Of a stretch of 64,000 nt of DNA, positions 42,248-53,148 are shown in pieces. A program made the translations under genes and the position numbers. Origin of the DNA: Hydrogenophaga crocea (lineage in GTDB: Bacteria > Pseudomonadota > Gammaproteobacteria > Burkholderiales > Burkholderiaceae_C); the NCBI RefSeq assembly GCF_011388215.1, contig NZ_CP049989.1:2356001-2420000 (forward strand), in the 5' to 3' direction. How positions within the stretch are numbered: the stretch's first letter is position 1; every line of letters begins with the position of its first letter. Under the pieces are notes generated by a model. That model had not been told where the DNA came from, did not search any database, and was given only the letters and a program-made list of their open reading frames with translations.

Positions 42248-43258
42248 TCACTTGGTGTGGCTCAGTGCGTTGCTCACGAGCTTGGCCGTCACGTCCACGA
42301 TCTGGATCATGCGGTCGTAGGGCATGCGCTGCGGGCCGATCACGCCCAGGGTGCCCACCACCTGGCCGTCGACCTCGTAGGGCGCGGTCACGATGGACAG
42401 GTCTTCGAAGGGCACGACCTGGCTTTCGCCGCCGATGTAGATGCGCACGCCGTCGGCCTGGGTGGACACGTCGAGCAGGCGCACGAGTTGGGTCTTCTGC
42501 TCGAAGAGGTCGAACAGGCGGCGCAGGTTGCCCAGGTCGCTGCTGAACTCGCTCACCGACAGCAGGTTGCGCTCGCCGGCCACCACCACCTCGTCCTGCT
42601 CGGCGGGTTGGGCCCCGATGTCCACGGCCTGCTTCATGAGGTCGGCGATCTCACCGCGCAGCGCTTCGAGTTCGGTCTTGAGGCGCTCGCGCACGGCCTC
42701 GATGGTCAGGCCCGCGTAGTGCGAGTTGAGGAAGTTCGAGGCCTCTACCAGTTGCGACTGGCTGAAGTTGGCCTGCGTCTGGATGATGCGGTTCTGCACC
42801 TCGCCCTCGGGCGAGACGATGATGACCAGCACACGCCGCTCGGACAGGCTCAGGAATTCGATGTGGCGGAACACCGAGGCGCGCCGCGGCGCCATCACCA
42901 CACCCACGAACTGCGACAGGCTCGACAGCAGGTGCGCGGCCTGGCTGATCACGCGCTGGGGCGACTCGATGCCCGGCGCGGCAATGGCCGAGACGGTGGG
43001 AATCTCGTCGCGCCGCACGGTGAGCATGGTGTCCACGAACAGCCGGTAGCCGCGCGCGGTGGGAATGCGCCCGGCCGAGGTGTGCGGGCTGGCGATGAGG
43101 CCGAGCTCCTCGAGGTCGCTCATCACGTTGCGCACGGTGGCGGGCGAGAGCTCGAGCCCCGCGGCCTTGGCCAGCGTGCGCGAGCCCACGGGTTGGCCGT
43201 CGGCGATGTAGCGTTCCACCAGCGCCTTGAGCAGCAGCTTCGAGCGATCGTCCAGCAT
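42248..43258 (-). CDS. hrcA: Heat-inducible transcription repressor HrcA
   Basis: HrcA represses groE and dnaK operons through CIRCE operators. The 336-residue protein has a winged-helix N-terminus ([65 protein letters not shown]) and a GAF-like C-terminal domain ([18 protein letters not shown]). Start MLDDRSK at 43258 matches family N-termini; the frame is open further upstream with another ATG. It is divergent from nadK, with about 90 bases between; no CIRCE repeat is visible there. Confidence 0.95.
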   Translation of the reverse strand: MLDDRSKLLLKALVERYIADGQPVGSRTLAKAAGLELSPATVRNVMSDLEELGLIASPHTSAGRIPTARGYRLFVDTMLTVRRDEIPTVSAIAAPGIESPQRVISQAAHLLSSLSQFVGVVMAPRRASVFRHIEFLSLSERRVLVIIVSPEGEVQNRIIQTQANFSQSQLVEASNFLNSHYAGLTIEAVRERLKTELEALRGEIADLMKQAVDIGAQPAEQDEVVVAGERNLLSVSEFSSDLGNLRRLFDLFEQKTQLVRLLDVSTQADGVRIYIGGESQVVPFEDLSIVTAPYEVDGQVVGTLGVIGPQRMPYDRMIQIVDVTAKLVSNALSHTK

Positions 43259-43349
43259 GCCGAAGATTCTACGGAAGGCCTCTCCCGCCGCGTTCATGGC
43301 AGGGGAATGCACAGGGCATATTGCCATGGGCCTATGTTGTAATTTGCGC

Positions 43350-44267
43350 ATGAATGCCCCCCACCTGCCGCGCGCCCTTGCGCCCAAGGCCCTTCGCCCG
43401 CTGCGCTTCGAGCAGGTGGTGATCGTGGGCAAGTACCAGGCGCCCGGCGCACGCAACGCGGTCGAGGAGATCGCGCAGTTCCTCATGGCCGAGGGCTGCG
43501 ATGTCTCGCTGGAGCTGCAGACCGCGCTCAACACCGGCATCACCGACCACCCCACGATCGACGTGGCCGGCATCGACTGCCACACGCAGCTCGCGCTGGT
43601 GGTGGGCGGCGACGGCACCTTGCTGGGCATCGGCCGCCAGATGGCGCGCCACGGCGTGCCGCTGGTGGGCATCAACCAGGGCCGCCTGGGTTTCATCACC
43701 GACATCCCCTTCGACAGCTACCGCGAGGTGCTGCGCCCCATCCTGCGCGGCGAATACCAGGAAGAGGCGCGCAGCCTGATGGCCGCCAGCGTGTGGCGCG
43801 ACGGCCGCTGCGTGTTCGAGGCCACGGCGCTCAACGACGTGGTGGTCAACCGCGGCGCGGTCGCCAGCATGATTGAACTGCGCGTGGAAATCGACGGCCA
43901 CTTCGTGGCCAACCAGCGCGCCGACGGCCTGATCATCGCGTCGCCCACGGGCTCCACCGCCTATGCCCTGTCGGCCGGCGGCCCGCTCATGCACCCCGAC
44001 ATCGGCGGCTGGGTGATGGTGCCGATCGCGCCGCACACGCTGTCCAACCGGCCGGTGGTGCTGCCCTCGCACAGCGAGATCGCGATGGAGATCGTGGCCG
44101 GCCGCGACGCCAGCGCGAGCTTCGACATGCAGTCGTTCGCCAGCCTGCTGCACGGCGACCGCGTCGTGGTGCGCCGCTCCGAGCATTCGCTGCGCCTGCT
44201 GCACCCGGTGGGCTGGAACTACTTCGACACGCTGCGGCGAAAACTGCACTGGAACGAAGGGGCCTGA
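43350..44267 (+). CDS. nadK: NAD kinase
   Basis: This phosphorylates NAD to NADP. The 305 residues contain the catalytic [31 protein letters not shown] and [22 protein letters not shown] motifs. The ATG at 43350 starts an N-terminal extension ([12 protein letters not shown]) common in Burkholderiales. It leads a nadK-recN-rapZ cluster, an order frequent in this group. Confidence 0.95.
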   Translation: MNAPHLPRALAPKALRPLRFEQVVIVGKYQAPGARNAVEEIAQFLMAEGCDVSLELQTALNTGITDHPTIDVAGIDCHTQLALVVGGDGTLLGIGRQMARHGVPLVGINQGRLGFITDIPFDSYREVLRPILRGEYQEEARSLMAASVWRDGRCVFEATALNDVVVNRGAVASMIELRVEIDGHFVANQRADGLIIASPTGSTAYALSAGGPLMHPDIGGWVMVPIAPHTLSNRPVVLPSHSEIAMEIVAGRDASASFDMQSFASLLHGDRVVVRRSEHSLRLLHPVGWNYFDTLRRKLHWNEGA

Positions 44268-44308
44268 GCGCCCGGTGACAATCGCGTTGTTCATTCACCG
44301 CCCTTGCC

Positions 44309-45952
44309 ATGAGCCTTCGCCGCATCGCCCTGCGCGACTTCGTCATCGTGCCCTCGCTCGACCTCGAACTGGCCGCCGGCTTCGGCGTGCTCACGGGTGA
44401 GACTGGTGCGGGCAAGTCCATCCTGATCGACGCGCTGCAGCTCGCGCTCGGCGCGCGCGCCGAGGCCGGCGTGGTGCGCGAAGGCGCGGCGCGCTGCGAG
44501 ATCGCGGCCGAGTTCGACCGCCCCGCCGCGCTGCGCCCCTGGCTCGACGAGCAGGGCTTCGCCGACGACGACACCCTGCTGCTGCGCCGCGTGGTCGACG
44601 CCGAGGGCCGCAGCCGCGCCTGGATCAACGGCAGCGCGGCCACGCTGACCCAGTTGCGCCAGGCCGGGGACGCGCTGGTGGATATCCACGGCCAGCACGC
44701 CTGGCAAGGCCTCACGCGCGCCGATGCGGTGCGCGGCCTGCTCGACGGTTTTGCCGGCATCGACACCGCGCCGCTCGCCAAGGCCTGGGCCGGCTGGCGC
44801 GAGGCCCAGGGTGCGCTCGAGCGCGCGCGCGAGCGCCAGTCCACGCTGCGCCAGGAAAGCGAACGCCTGGCCTGGCAGATCGGCGAGCTCGACAAGCTCG
44901 CGCCGCAGCCCGGCGAATGGGACGAGCTCAACACGCGGCACGGCCGGCTGGCGAACGCGCAAAGCCTGATCGACGCCACCCAGGCCGCGGTGCACGCGCT
45001 CGACGAGGCCGACGACAACGCGGTGGGCCTGATCAACCGCGCCATCGCCGCGCTGCAGGCCCAGGCCCACATCGAGCCCGCCTTCGCCCAGCCGCTGGAA
45101 TCGCTACAGAGCGCGCTGGCCCAGGTGCAGGACGCGGTGCACGAGCTGCACCAGCACCAGCGCCACGCCGAACTCGACCCCGAGGCGCTCGCCGAGCTCG
45201 ACCAGCGCCTGTCGCAGTGGCACTCGCTCGCGCGGCGCTACCGCACCCCCGCCGAAGAACTGCCCGCGCTGCTCGCCCAATGGAAGGCCGAGCTCGCGCA
45301 GCTCGACCAGGCGCTCGACATCGACACCCTCGAACGCACCGAGGCCAAGGCCCGTGCGGCCTTCGACGCGGCCGCCAAGGCCGTGAGCCAGCAGCGCCAG
45401 AAGGCCGCGCCGCGGCTGAGCCAGGCCGTGACCGAAACCATGCAGACCCTGGGTATGGAAGGCGGCCGCTTCGAGGTGGCGCTGCTGCCGCTGGACACGC
45501 CACACGCGCACGGCCGCGAGCAGGTGGAGTTCCGCGTGGCGGGCCACGCGGGCAGCACGCCGCGGCCCGTGGCCAAGGTGGCCTCGGGCGGTGAACTGTC
45601 GCGCATCGCGTTGGCGATCGCGGTCATCACGAGCCGGCTCGGCCACGCGCCCACGCTGATCTTCGACGAGGTCGACGCCGGCATCGGCGGCGCCGTGGCC
45701 CACACCGTGGGCCGGCTCATGCGCCAGCTCGGCAAGGACCGCCAGGTGCTGGCCGTGACCCACCTGGCCCAGGTGGCCGCCTGCGCCGACCACCACCTGC
45801 TGGTGGCCAAGCAGGTGCGCGAGGGCCGCACGCAAAGCACGGTGCAGCCCATCGAACACGACACGCGCGTGCGCGAGCTCGCGCGCATGCTGGGCGGCAA
45901 CGAGCGCTCCGACGTGTCGCTGGCGCACGCGCGCGAACTGCTCTCCGCCTGA
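44309..45952 (+). CDS. recN: DNA repair protein RecN
   Basis: RecN is an SMC-like ATPase for double-strand break repair. The 547 residues have Walker [11 protein letters not shown] near 30-38, a long coiled coil at about 150-350 broken in the middle, the ABC signature [15 protein letters not shown] and Walker [12 protein letters not shown] near the C-terminus. Start and length are standard. In enterics recN is LexA-controlled; no clear LexA box was recognised in the 41-base gap upstream. Confidence 0.95.
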   Translation: MSLRRIALRDFVIVPSLDLELAAGFGVLTGETGAGKSILIDALQLALGARAEAGVVREGAARCEIAAEFDRPAALRPWLDEQGFADDDTLLLRRVVDAEGRSRAWINGSAATLTQLRQAGDALVDIHGQHAWQGLTRADAVRGLLDGFAGIDTAPLAKAWAGWREAQGALERARERQSTLRQESERLAWQIGELDKLAPQPGEWDELNTRHGRLANAQSLIDATQAAVHALDEADDNAVGLINRAIAALQAQAHIEPAFAQPLESLQSALAQVQDAVHELHQHQRHAELDPEALAELDQRLSQWHSLARRYRTPAEELPALLAQWKAELAQLDQALDIDTLERTEAKARAAFDAAAKAVSQQRQKAAPRLSQAVTETMQTLGMEGGRFEVALLPLDTPHAHGREQVEFRVAGHAGSTPRPVAKVASGGELSRIALAIAVITSRLGHAPTLIFDEVDAGIGGAVAHTVGRLMRQLGKDRQVLAVTHLAQVAACADHHLLVAKQVREGRTQSTVQPIEHDTRVRELARMLGGNERSDVSLAHARELLSA

Positions 45953-45954
45953 CC

Positions 45955-46848
45955 ATGACCGCCGCTCCCGCCGCCGCCGTCACCGAGCTCGTGGTCATCA
46001 CGGGCATGTCGGGCTCGGGCAAGTCCGTGGCGCTGACCGCGCTCGAAGACGTGGGCTTCTATTGCGTCGACAACCTGCCGCCCGAGCTGCTCGAATCCTT
46101 CGTCGAGCTCGAACGCAACCACAGCACGCCCAAGGTGGCCATCGCCATGGACGTGCGCAGCGCCTCATCGCTGCCCGGGCTGCCACGGCGCCTCGCGGCG
46201 CTGCGCAACGCCGACCTGCACCTCACCACGCTGTTCCTCGACTCGACCACCGACACCCTGGTGCGCCGCTTCTCGGAAACGCGCCGGCTGCACCCGCTGT
46301 CGCTCAACAGCGCGCACGACCAGCACCGCGCGCTCACCGACGCGATCGAGCACGAGCGCGAACTGCTCGCCGAACTGCGCGAGCAGGCCCTGGTGCTCGA
46401 CACCAGCCTGGTGCGGCCCGCGCAGCTGCGCAGCCAGGTCAAGGAGCTCGTGGGCGCCACGCACACGCCGCTCACGCTGGTGTTCGAATCCTTCGCGTTC
46501 AAGCGCGGCATTCCCATGGATGCCGACTTCGTGTTCGACGTGCGCATGCTGCCCAACCCGCACTACGAGCCCGAACTGCGCCCCATGACCGGGCGCGACG
46601 CGCCCGTGGCCACCTTCCTCGCGGCCAGCCACGAGGTGGTGGCGATGGAAAACCAGATCCACGCCTTCCTCGACCACTGGCTGCCGCTGATGATGCGCGA
46701 CCACCGCAGCTACGTCACCGTGGCCATCGGCTGCACCGGCGGACAGCACCGCTCGGTCTATCTGGTGGAGCGCCTGGCGGGGCAGTTCGGCACCCGGTGG
46801 GTGACGCGGGTGCGCCACCGCGAGGCCGATCACTGGGGCAAGGGCTGA
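45955..46848 (+). CDS. rapZ: RapZ/YvcJ family nucleotide-binding RNase adapter
   Basis: The 297-residue protein has a P-loop ([11 protein letters not shown] near 17-27), [17 protein letters not shown] and the C-terminal domain motifs [19 protein letters not shown] and [12 protein letters not shown]. In E. coli RapZ guides RNase E to the sRNA GlmZ; outside enterics its role is less clear and may be ligand sensing. It starts two bases after recN and its 3' end overlaps the convergent mutY by 19 bases. Confidence 0.93.
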   Translation: MTAAPAAAVTELVVITGMSGSGKSVALTALEDVGFYCVDNLPPELLESFVELERNHSTPKVAIAMDVRSASSLPGLPRRLAALRNADLHLTTLFLDSTTDTLVRRFSETRRLHPLSLNSAHDQHRALTDAIEHERELLAELREQALVLDTSLVRPAQLRSQVKELVGATHTPLTLVFESFAFKRGIPMDADFVFDVRMLPNPHYEPELRPMTGRDAPVATFLAASHEVVAMENQIHAFLDHWLPLMMRDHRSYVTVAIGCTGGQHRSVYLVERLAGQFGTRWVTRVRHREADHWGKG

Positions 46849-47888
46849 TCGCGCAGGACCTGCAGCAGGCCGCGCACCGGCGCGGGCAGGCCCAGGCCCA
46901 GGGCTTCGGTCCACGGCACCCATTGCCCGGGCACGCCGGGCGCGGCGTCGGCCGGCAGCGGCAGCCGCTGCGGCAGCAGTTCGAGCTCGCGGTGCGTGAG
47001 GCTGTGCGACACCGGTGAGCCTGGCTCCAGCCGCGCGGCCCGATCGCCGAGCGCCGCGTGCAGGGCGTCTTCGCTGGCGAACACCGGCGGCGCGTAGAGC
47101 CCGGCCCAGATGCCGCGCTCGGGCCGGCGCTGCAGCCAGACCGCGTCGGCCCGCACCGCCAGCAGCAGCCACCAGCGCTCGAAGCGGCGCACCAGCTTGC
47201 GCGTCTTGACCGGGAAGCGAGTCGGGTCGCCGCTCATGCGCGCGGCACAGAGATCCACCATGGGGCAGACCACACAGGCCGGCTTGCTGCGCGTGCACAG
47301 CGTGGCGCCCAGGTCCATCAGGCCCTGGGTGTAAGCGGCCATGTCGTCGCCCTCGGGCGCTTTGGGCAGCAGGGCCTGGGCGTGTGCCCAGAGCGCGCGC
47401 TGCGCGGCCGTCTCGGCCACGTCGCCCTCGAAAGCCAGCACGCGCGAGAGCACGCGCCGCACGTTGCCGTCGAGGATGGACACGCGCTCGCCGAAGCAGA
47501 ACGCGGCGATGGCGGCCGCGGTGGACGCGCCGATGCCGGGCAGCGTCTGCAGTTCGGCCGCCGTGCGCGGAAACCGCCCGCCGTGCTGCGCCACCACCGC
47601 CTGCGCGCAGCGGTGCAGGTGGCGCGCGCGGCTGTAGTAGCCCAGGCCGCTCCAGAGCGCCATCACATCGTCGATGGGCGCGGCGGCCAGCGCAGCCACG
47701 TCGGGGAAACGTTCGAGAAAACGCGGGTAGTAGCCCAGCACCGTGGACACCTGCGTCTGCTGCAGCATGATTTCGGACAGCCACACGCGGTAGGGATCGC
47801 GCGTGCCCTGCCAGGGCAGGCCGTGGCGGCCCGAGGCGCGCTGCCACGCGATCAGGCGCGGCGCAAAGGCCGACGGCAGCGCCGTCAT
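46830..47888 (-). CDS. mutY: A/G-specific adenine glycosylase MutY
   Basis: MutY removes adenine mispaired with 8-oxoguanine. The 352 residues have the helix-hairpin-helix [19 protein letters not shown], the catalytic Asp in [13 protein letters not shown] and the iron-sulfur cysteines in [19 protein letters not shown]-terminal NUDIX-like recognition domain follows. It overlaps the dynamin-like GTPase gene by four bases. mutM lies just beyond that gene, so two GO-system repair enzymes flank the GTPase. Confidence 0.95.
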   Translation of the reverse strand: MTALPSAFAPRLIAWQRASGRHGLPWQGTRDPYRVWLSEIMLQQTQVSTVLGYYPRFLERFPDVAALAAAPIDDVMALWSGLGYYSRARHLHRCAQAVVAQHGGRFPRTAAELQTLPGIGASTAAAIAAFCFGERVSILDGNVRRVLSRVLAFEGDVAETAAQRALWAHAQALLPKAPEGDDMAAYTQGLMDLGATLCTRSKPACVVCPMVDLCAARMSGDPTRFPVKTRKLVRRFERWWLLLAVRADAVWLQRRPERGIWAGLYAPPVFASEDALHAALGDRAARLEPGSPVSHSLTHRELELLPQRLPLPADAAPGVPGQWVPWTEALGLGLPAPVRGLLQVLRDQPLPQ

Positions 47889-49831
47889 GCCACCAGGGCT
47901 TCGTCGGCGGGTTCGTCTTCGGAGGCCGCCATGAGCTGCTCGGTGAGCTCACCGAACTTCGCCTCGAGCTGGTTGAGCGCGGCCTGCTGCGCCTGCAGTT
48001 CGCGGATGCGCTCGTCGAGCCCGCTCGCGGCCTGCTGGATGCGCGACACCGCCTCGATGCGGCGCGTGAAATTGCGGCGGCGCTCGCGCAGCTGCGCGTC
48101 GAGCTGGGCCGCGGCCGACTTGTTCCAGAGCTCCACCTCGTTGACCGCGGTGTCATAGACCACGCGCAGGCGGCTCATGAGGGCGCGCGCCAGGCGCTCG
48201 GCGAACTCGGGCTGGGCCAGGCGCAGCGCATTGCCCAGGCTCAGGTACTGCAGATGGCTTTTCTCGATCAGGTCGAGGTCTTTGCGGTAGGCCGCGAGCT
48301 GCGGGCCGCTGGGCGCCTGCAGCGAGAAGCCGTACTCGGCGTTGAGGCTCTTGAAGCTGCCTTCGAGCATGGACTGGATCTCGCCCGCCATGCGGTCGGC
48401 CTTGTCGAGGTCTTCGCGCAGGCGGTCGAAAGTGTGGTCGTAGGCGCGGCGCACGCCGAGCTTGATGCCCGGGCTCTTGAGCTGCTTGGCCAGCGCGGCC
48501 ACTTCGGCCTTCAGGTGCGAAGGGCTCAGCAGCGCGAACAGGTCCTTGAGCAGGCGCAGGTGAACCGAGCGCACGGCCTGGATCTTGGCGCCGCTGGCGT
48601 CGAAGTCGGCCTGCTCCTGCTCGATGCGCAGCCGCATCTGCTTGATGACGCCCGCGTTCTTGCCGCGCAGGCCGTCGAGCTCCTGGATCTGTTCGACCAG
48701 GTCGCGCAGGCGCGCCCGCACCATGCGGCCCGCTTCACCGCGCAGTGCGTCCACGCCGGCCGACACGGCCGCGCTCAGGATGCGGCGGCGCTGGGCGAGC
48801 AGACGGTCGCCCAGCGCGTGCTCGAGGTCGAGCAGCTGGCTGGCCTTGAGCAGCTCGTCGTCGCGGTTGACCTTGGCGAGCAGGCCCTTTTGCGCCGACA
48901 CCGCGAGCACCTGGTCCATCGGCACGCCGAGGATCTCGGCCGAGTCGGCGCGCTGGGCCGCGATCTGCAGTTGCACCTGCTCGGGCGAACTCAGCGCGTC
49001 CCACAGGGTGTCGATCTTGTTGAGCACCACCAGCCGCGAGGCCTGGCCATCGCCCAGCGAGCCCAGGTGCTGGCGCCATATGCCGAGGTCGGACTTGGTC
49101 ACGCCCGCGTCGGCCGCGAGGATGAACACCACCGCGTGCGCCTGCGGCAGCAGGCTCACCGTGAGTTCGGGCTCGGCGCCGATGGCATTGAGCCCCGGGG
49201 TGTCGAGGATGACCAGCCCCTGCTTGAGCAGCGGGTGCGCCATGTTGATGAGCGCATGCCGCCAGCGCGGCACCTCGACCAGGCCGTCGGCGCCCGGCAG
49301 GGGGTTGTCTTCGGGGATCTCGTCGTGCCAGAAGCCCAGGGCACGGGCCTCGTCCACAGGCACGCGGCGCACCTCGGCCACCTTGTGGATGGCCTTGGCG
49401 AGCTGTTTGGGGTCGTTGACGTCGAGATCGACACGCTCCCACTTGTTGGGGGCGTTGCGCCAGTCGAGCAGCGACTGCGGCTGCAGGCGCGTTTCGATGG
49501 GGAGCAGGCGCAGGCAGGGCGGCAGCTCGGCGTCGTAGGCGAGCTCGGTGGGGCACATGGTGGTGCGCCCGGCGCTGGCCGGCATGATGCGGCGACCGTA
49601 GCCCGCGAAAAAGACCGCGTTGATGAGCTCGGATTTGCCGCGCGAGAACTCGGCCACGAAGGCCACGGTGATCTTGTCGTTCTTGACCTGGGCGTGCAGC
49701 TGGTCGAGGCGCTCGCGAACGCCGGGCTCCATCAGCTCGTGATCGATCAGCCATTCGGACAACAGCTTGAGGCGCAAGGCAAACTGCTTGCGCCATGCAC
49801 CGTGTTGATCGAGGGCCTGGATGAAGCTCAT
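47885..49831 (-). CDS. Dynamin-like GTPase
   Basis: This 648-residue large GTPase has P-loop EFSRGKSE near residue 61-68, switch region with TTMCPTELAYD, G3 motif DTPGLNAIG and G4 motif NKIDTLW. About 350 residues of mostly helical and coiled-coil sequence follow (KNAGVIKQMRLRIEQEQADF; SGLDERIRELQAQQAAL). No convincing transmembrane helix is seen, so membrane attachment would be peripheral. Bacterial dynamin-like proteins remodel membranes or act in envelope stress; the role of this one is unknown. The start ATG at 49831 is chosen because the P-loop follows at the usual distance. Confidence 0.87.
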   Translation of the reverse strand: MSFIQALDQHGAWRKQFALRLKLLSEWLIDHELMEPGVRERLDQLHAQVKNDKITVAFVAEFSRGKSELINAVFFAGYGRRIMPASAGRTTMCPTELAYDAELPPCLRLLPIETRLQPQSLLDWRNAPNKWERVDLDVNDPKQLAKAIHKVAEVRRVPVDEARALGFWHDEIPEDNPLPGADGLVEVPRWRHALINMAHPLLKQGLVILDTPGLNAIGAEPELTVSLLPQAHAVVFILAADAGVTKSDLGIWRQHLGSLGDGQASRLVVLNKIDTLWDALSSPEQVQLQIAAQRADSAEILGVPMDQVLAVSAQKGLLAKVNRDDELLKASQLLDLEHALGDRLLAQRRRILSAAVSAGVDALRGEAGRMVRARLRDLVEQIQELDGLRGKNAGVIKQMRLRIEQEQADFDASGAKIQAVRSVHLRLLKDLFALLSPSHLKAEVAALAKQLKSPGIKLGVRRAYDHTFDRLREDLDKADRMAGEIQSMLEGSFKSLNAEYGFSLQAPSGPQLAAYRKDLDLIEKSHLQYLSLGNALRLAQPEFAERLARALMSRLRVVYDTAVNEVELWNKSAAAQLDAQLRERRRNFTRRIEAVSRIQQAASGLDERIRELQAQQAALNQLEAKFGELTEQLMAASEDEPADEALVA

Positions 49832-49904
49832 GGGCGGGTGGTTGGGGCGATTGGCCAATATAGCACCCGGCTTTTCTGCCGAGGCCGGGCGGTCAGACAC
49901 AAGG

Positions 49905-50720
49905 TCAGGGGCGCTGACAGAGCGGGCAGTAATAGGTGGAACGCTGGCCCTGGCGCAGGCTGCGGATGGGCGTGGCACACACCCGGCAGGGCTGGCCCGC
50001 ACGGTCGTACACCATGGCGTCGAGCTGGAAGTAGCCGCTCTGCCCTTCGGCGCTCGAGAAGTCGCGCAGGGTGCTGCCGCCCAGGGCCAGCGCGCGCTGC
50101 AGCACGTCGACGATGGCGCGGTGCAGCCGGGCCGCGCGCGGCCGGCTGATGCGATCGGCCCGCGTGGTGGGGCGGATGCCCGCGAGGAACAAGGCCTCGC
50201 TGGCGTAGATGTTGCCCACCCCGACCACGATGTCGCCCGCGAGCAGCACCTGCTTGATCGACGCGCGGCGCATCTGGAGTGATCGGTGGAAGGCCAGCGG
50301 GTCAAAGCCCGCTTCGAGCGGCTCCACGCCCAGGCCGTCGAGCAGCTTGCGCGCGCGGGTGTCGTCGAGCGAAGGCACGTGCACCACGGCGCCGAAGCGG
50401 CGCGGGTCGTGCAGGCGCAGCAGGCCGCGGCTGGTGTGCATCTCGAAGTGGTCGTGCGCGCCGGGCGGTGGCAGGGCCGCGGCGAACTGCAGGCTGCCCG
50501 ACATGCCCAGGTGCAACAGCAGCCAGCCCGCGTCGAGCTGCACCAGCAGGTATTTGCCGCGCCGCTGCACGGCCTGCACGCGCCGCCCGACCAGGCCCTC
50601 GGGCGCGCAGCCCAGGGGCCAGCGCAGCGGCTTGCCCAGGCGCACGCGCTCGACGCTGGCGCCGGCAATGCGGTCCGCGAAACTGCGGCGCGTGACCTCG
50701 ACTTCGGGCAGTTCAGGCAC
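49905..50720 (-). CDS. mutM: Formamidopyrimidine-DNA glycosylase MutM (Fpg)
   Basis: This excises 8-oxoguanine and nicks the backbone. The 271-residue product starts at a GTG (50720) so that the mature N-terminus is PELPEVE, whose proline is the catalytic nucleophile. Further motifs are the helix-two-turn-helix [13 protein letters not shown] and the C-terminal zinc finger CRVC ... YYCPLCQ. It is the first gene of mutM-GTPase-mutY and is divergent from the TPR-protein gene. Confidence 0.95.
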   Translation of the reverse strand: MPELPEVEVTRRSFADRIAGASVERVRLGKPLRWPLGCAPEGLVGRRVQAVQRRGKYLLVQLDAGWLLLHLGMSGSLQFAAALPPPGAHDHFEMHTSRGLLRLHDPRRFGAVVHVPSLDDTRARKLLDGLGVEPLEAGFDPLAFHRSLQMRRASIKQVLLAGDIVVGVGNIYASEALFLAGIRPTTRADRISRPRAARLHRAIVDVLQRALALGGSTLRDFSSAEGQSGYFQLDAMVYDRAGQPCRVCATPIRSLRQGQRSTYYCPLCQRP

Positions 50721-50814
50721 AGGACAGACAGGGGTTGGTCCGCCGGGGAACGCGGCGGTGGGGAATCGGATCCAGAGCCCCAAAGCCCCGGAACCCAACG
50801 ATTATCATGGCCCG

Positions 50815-52599
50815 ATGAAAGCCCTCCAGCGTCCTCGACGTGCCCGTCCTTCCCTGCTTGCGCTGGCCCTGGCGGCCGGCCTGGGCCTGAACCAGGGCGC
50901 CCAGGCCCAGGCGCCCGCAGCCGCCGCCGCAGCGGCTCCGGCCCCGGCGCCGGCCAACTCAGCGCTCGACGCGATGCTCTTCTACCAGTTGCTGCTGGGC
51001 GAACTCAACGTCGCGGGGGGCGATCCGGGCGCCGGGTTCTCGCTGATCCTCGATGCCGCACGCCGGCAGAAGGACCCCGATCTCTTCAAGCGCGCGGTGA
51101 ACATCGCGCTGCAGGGCCGCTCGGGCGAATCGGCGCTGGCCGCAGCGCGCGCATGGGCCCAGGCGATCCCTGGCAGCAACGAGGCCGACCGCTACCTGCT
51201 GCAGATCCTGCTCGCGCTCGACCGGTCCGCGGAAACCGCCACGGTGCTGCGCTCGGTGCTGCAGTCCACGCCGGCCGAGGGGCGCAACGAGGCCATCAAC
51301 GCCATTCCCCAGACCTATGCGCGCGCCAGCGACAAGGCGCAGGCCCTGGCCGCCGTGCGCGAGGCGCTGACGCCCTTCCTGACCCAGCCCGCGTACGGCG
51401 CTTCGGCCTGGACCACCATCGGCCGCATGGAGCGCGCGCAGGGCCGCAACGCCGCCGCGGTGGACGCCGCGCGACGCGGTCACGCGATCGAGCCGGCCTC
51501 GCCGTACCCGGCGCTGCTGGCGCTCGAACTGCTCGAAGACGGGCAGGCCGAGGTCGAACCCGTCATCCGCCAGCAGATCGACGCGTCGCGCAACGCCACG
51601 CCGCGCGACTTCGGCGTGGCCGTGGCCTACGCGCGCGTGCTGCTCGACCTGCAGCGCCTGCGCGACGCGCGCGTGCAGCTCGAACGGCTCACCACACGCG
51701 CCCCTGAGCAGGCCGAGCCCTGGCTGCTGCTGGGCACGCTGCAGGTGCAGGACCGCGCTTACGACGCCGCCACGCTCTCGCTGCAGACCTTCATCGGCCT
51801 GGTGGGCGCGAGCACCGACGAGCGCACGCAACGCGGCCTCACGCAGGCCTACCTGCTGATGGCCGAGATCGCCGAGAAACGCGAAGACTTCGTTGCCGCC
51901 AACGCCTGGATCGACCGCATCGACAACCCCGAAGACATCATGGCCGCGCAGCTGCGCCGCGCCTCGGTGATGGCGCGCCAGGGCCGCATGACCGAAGCGC
52001 GCCAGATGCTGCGCGCGCTGCCCGAGCGCCGGCCCGCCGACGCGCGCCTCAAGCTCATCGGCGAAGCCCAGCTGCTGCGCGAATTCAAGGACTACAAAGG
52101 CTCGTACGAGGTGTATGGCGAGGCCTTCAAGCGCTTTCCGCAGGAACCCGAGCTGCTCTACGACCAGGCCCTGATGGCCGAGCGCGCCGGCCTCAACGAC
52201 GAGATGGAGCGGCTGCTGCGCCAGCTCATCGCCGTCAAGCCCGACCACCACCACGCCTACAACGCGCTGGGCTACGCCCTGGCCGACCGCAACGAGCGCC
52301 TGCCCGAGGCCCGGCAACTGATCGAGAAGGCTGTGTCCCTGGCGCCCGACGATGCCTACATCCAGGACAGTCTGGGCTGGGTCGAGTTCCGCCTGGGCAA
52401 CACCGAACGCGCGCTCGGCATCCTGCGCAACGCGTACACCAAACGGCCCGATGCCGAGATCGCCGCTCACCTGGGTGAGGTGCTCTGGGCCCGGGGCCAG
52501 CGCGAAGAAGCGCTGAAGGTGTGGCGCGAGGGCCTGCTGCTGGCGCGCGACAACGAGACGCTGCAAAACACGCTGCGCCGCTTGAACGTGCAGCCGTGA
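50815..52599 (+). CDS. Exported TPR-repeat protein
   Basis: The 594-residue protein has a signal peptide (LLALALAAGLGLNQGAQAQ), an Ala/Pro linker and then a solenoid of tetratricopeptide repeats over the rest, clearest at YNALGYALADRNERLPEARQ, DDAYIQDSLGWVEFRLGN and HLGEVLWARGQREEALKVW. Periplasmic or outer-membrane TPR proteins encoded before lolB are common in Burkholderiales, and a role as assembly scaffold in the envelope is inferred. It overlaps lolB by four bases (GTGA). Confidence 0.87.
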   Translation: MKALQRPRRARPSLLALALAAGLGLNQGAQAQAPAAAAAAAPAPAPANSALDAMLFYQLLLGELNVAGGDPGAGFSLILDAARRQKDPDLFKRAVNIALQGRSGESALAAARAWAQAIPGSNEADRYLLQILLALDRSAETATVLRSVLQSTPAEGRNEAINAIPQTYARASDKAQALAAVREALTPFLTQPAYGASAWTTIGRMERAQGRNAAAVDAARRGHAIEPASPYPALLALELLEDGQAEVEPVIRQQIDASRNATPRDFGVAVAYARVLLDLQRLRDARVQLERLTTRAPEQAEPWLLLGTLQVQDRAYDAATLSLQTFIGLVGASTDERTQRGLTQAYLLMAEIAEKREDFVAANAWIDRIDNPEDIMAAQLRRASVMARQGRMTEARQMLRALPERRPADARLKLIGEAQLLREFKDYKGSYEVYGEAFKRFPQEPELLYDQALMAERAGLNDEMERLLRQLIAVKPDHHHAYNALGYALADRNERLPEARQLIEKAVSLAPDDAYIQDSLGWVEFRLGNTERALGILRNAYTKRPDAEIAAHLGEVLWARGQREEALKVWREGLLLARDNETLQNTLRRLNVQP

Positions 52600-53087
52600 T
52601 CCGCACCGCCACGCTCGATCGCAGAACCTGGCTGCTCGGCCTGGCCGCCCTGGCGGGGGGCTGTGCCACGCCGCCGCGCCCCGCGGTCGGCGAGACCTGG
52701 AGCGGGCGCCTGGCGCTGCGCGTCGACAGCCAGCCGCCGCAGGCCTTCTCGGCCCTGTTCGACCTGCAGGGCTCGGCCCGCGCGGGCGAGTTGCGCCTGG
52801 CCTCGGTGCTGGGCCAGACCCTGGCCACGGTGCGCTGGTCGCCCCAGGGCGCCGAGCTGCAACGCGGCACCGAACTGACGCGCCGCGGCAGCCTGAGCGA
52901 ACTCACGACCGAACTCACGGGCGCGCCGCTGCCCATCGCCGCGCTGTTCGACTGGCTCGACGGCCGCGGCACCGAAGCCGAGGGCTGGCGCGCCGACCTC
53001 TCGGCCCAGGCGCAGGGCCGGCTGGTGGCGCGGCGCGAGCAGCCGGCCCCGACGGCCGAACTGCGCGTGGTGGTGCAACAGCCATGA
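52596..53087 (+). CDS. lolB: Outer-membrane lipoprotein receptor LolB
   Basis: LolB accepts lipoproteins from LolA and inserts them in the outer membrane. The 163-residue product starts at a GTG overlapping the previous stop. A lipoprotein signal ends at LAGGC (Cys near residue 23), and the mature part has ETWSGRLALRVDS and an eleven-strand-type beta pattern. Sequence similarity within LolB is low; the identification relies on the lipobox, length and the position before ispE, which is the classical order. Confidence 0.82.
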   Translation: MIRTATLDRRTWLLGLAALAGGCATPPRPAVGETWSGRLALRVDSQPPQAFSALFDLQGSARAGELRLASVLGQTLATVRWSPQGAELQRGTELTRRGSLSELTTELTGAPLPIAALFDWLDGRGTEAEGWRADLSAQAQGRLVARREQPAPTAELRVVVQQP

Positions 53088-53148
53088 GCGCCGCCGGGCC
53101 GCTCCCAAGGCGCTCAGCCCCGCAGTGCGCAGCACGGAGGGTCGTTCA

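Noticed and set aside
43259..43349. CIRCE element in the hrcA/nadK divergent region
   Set aside because: The TTAGCACTC-N9-GAGTGCTAA pattern is not present.
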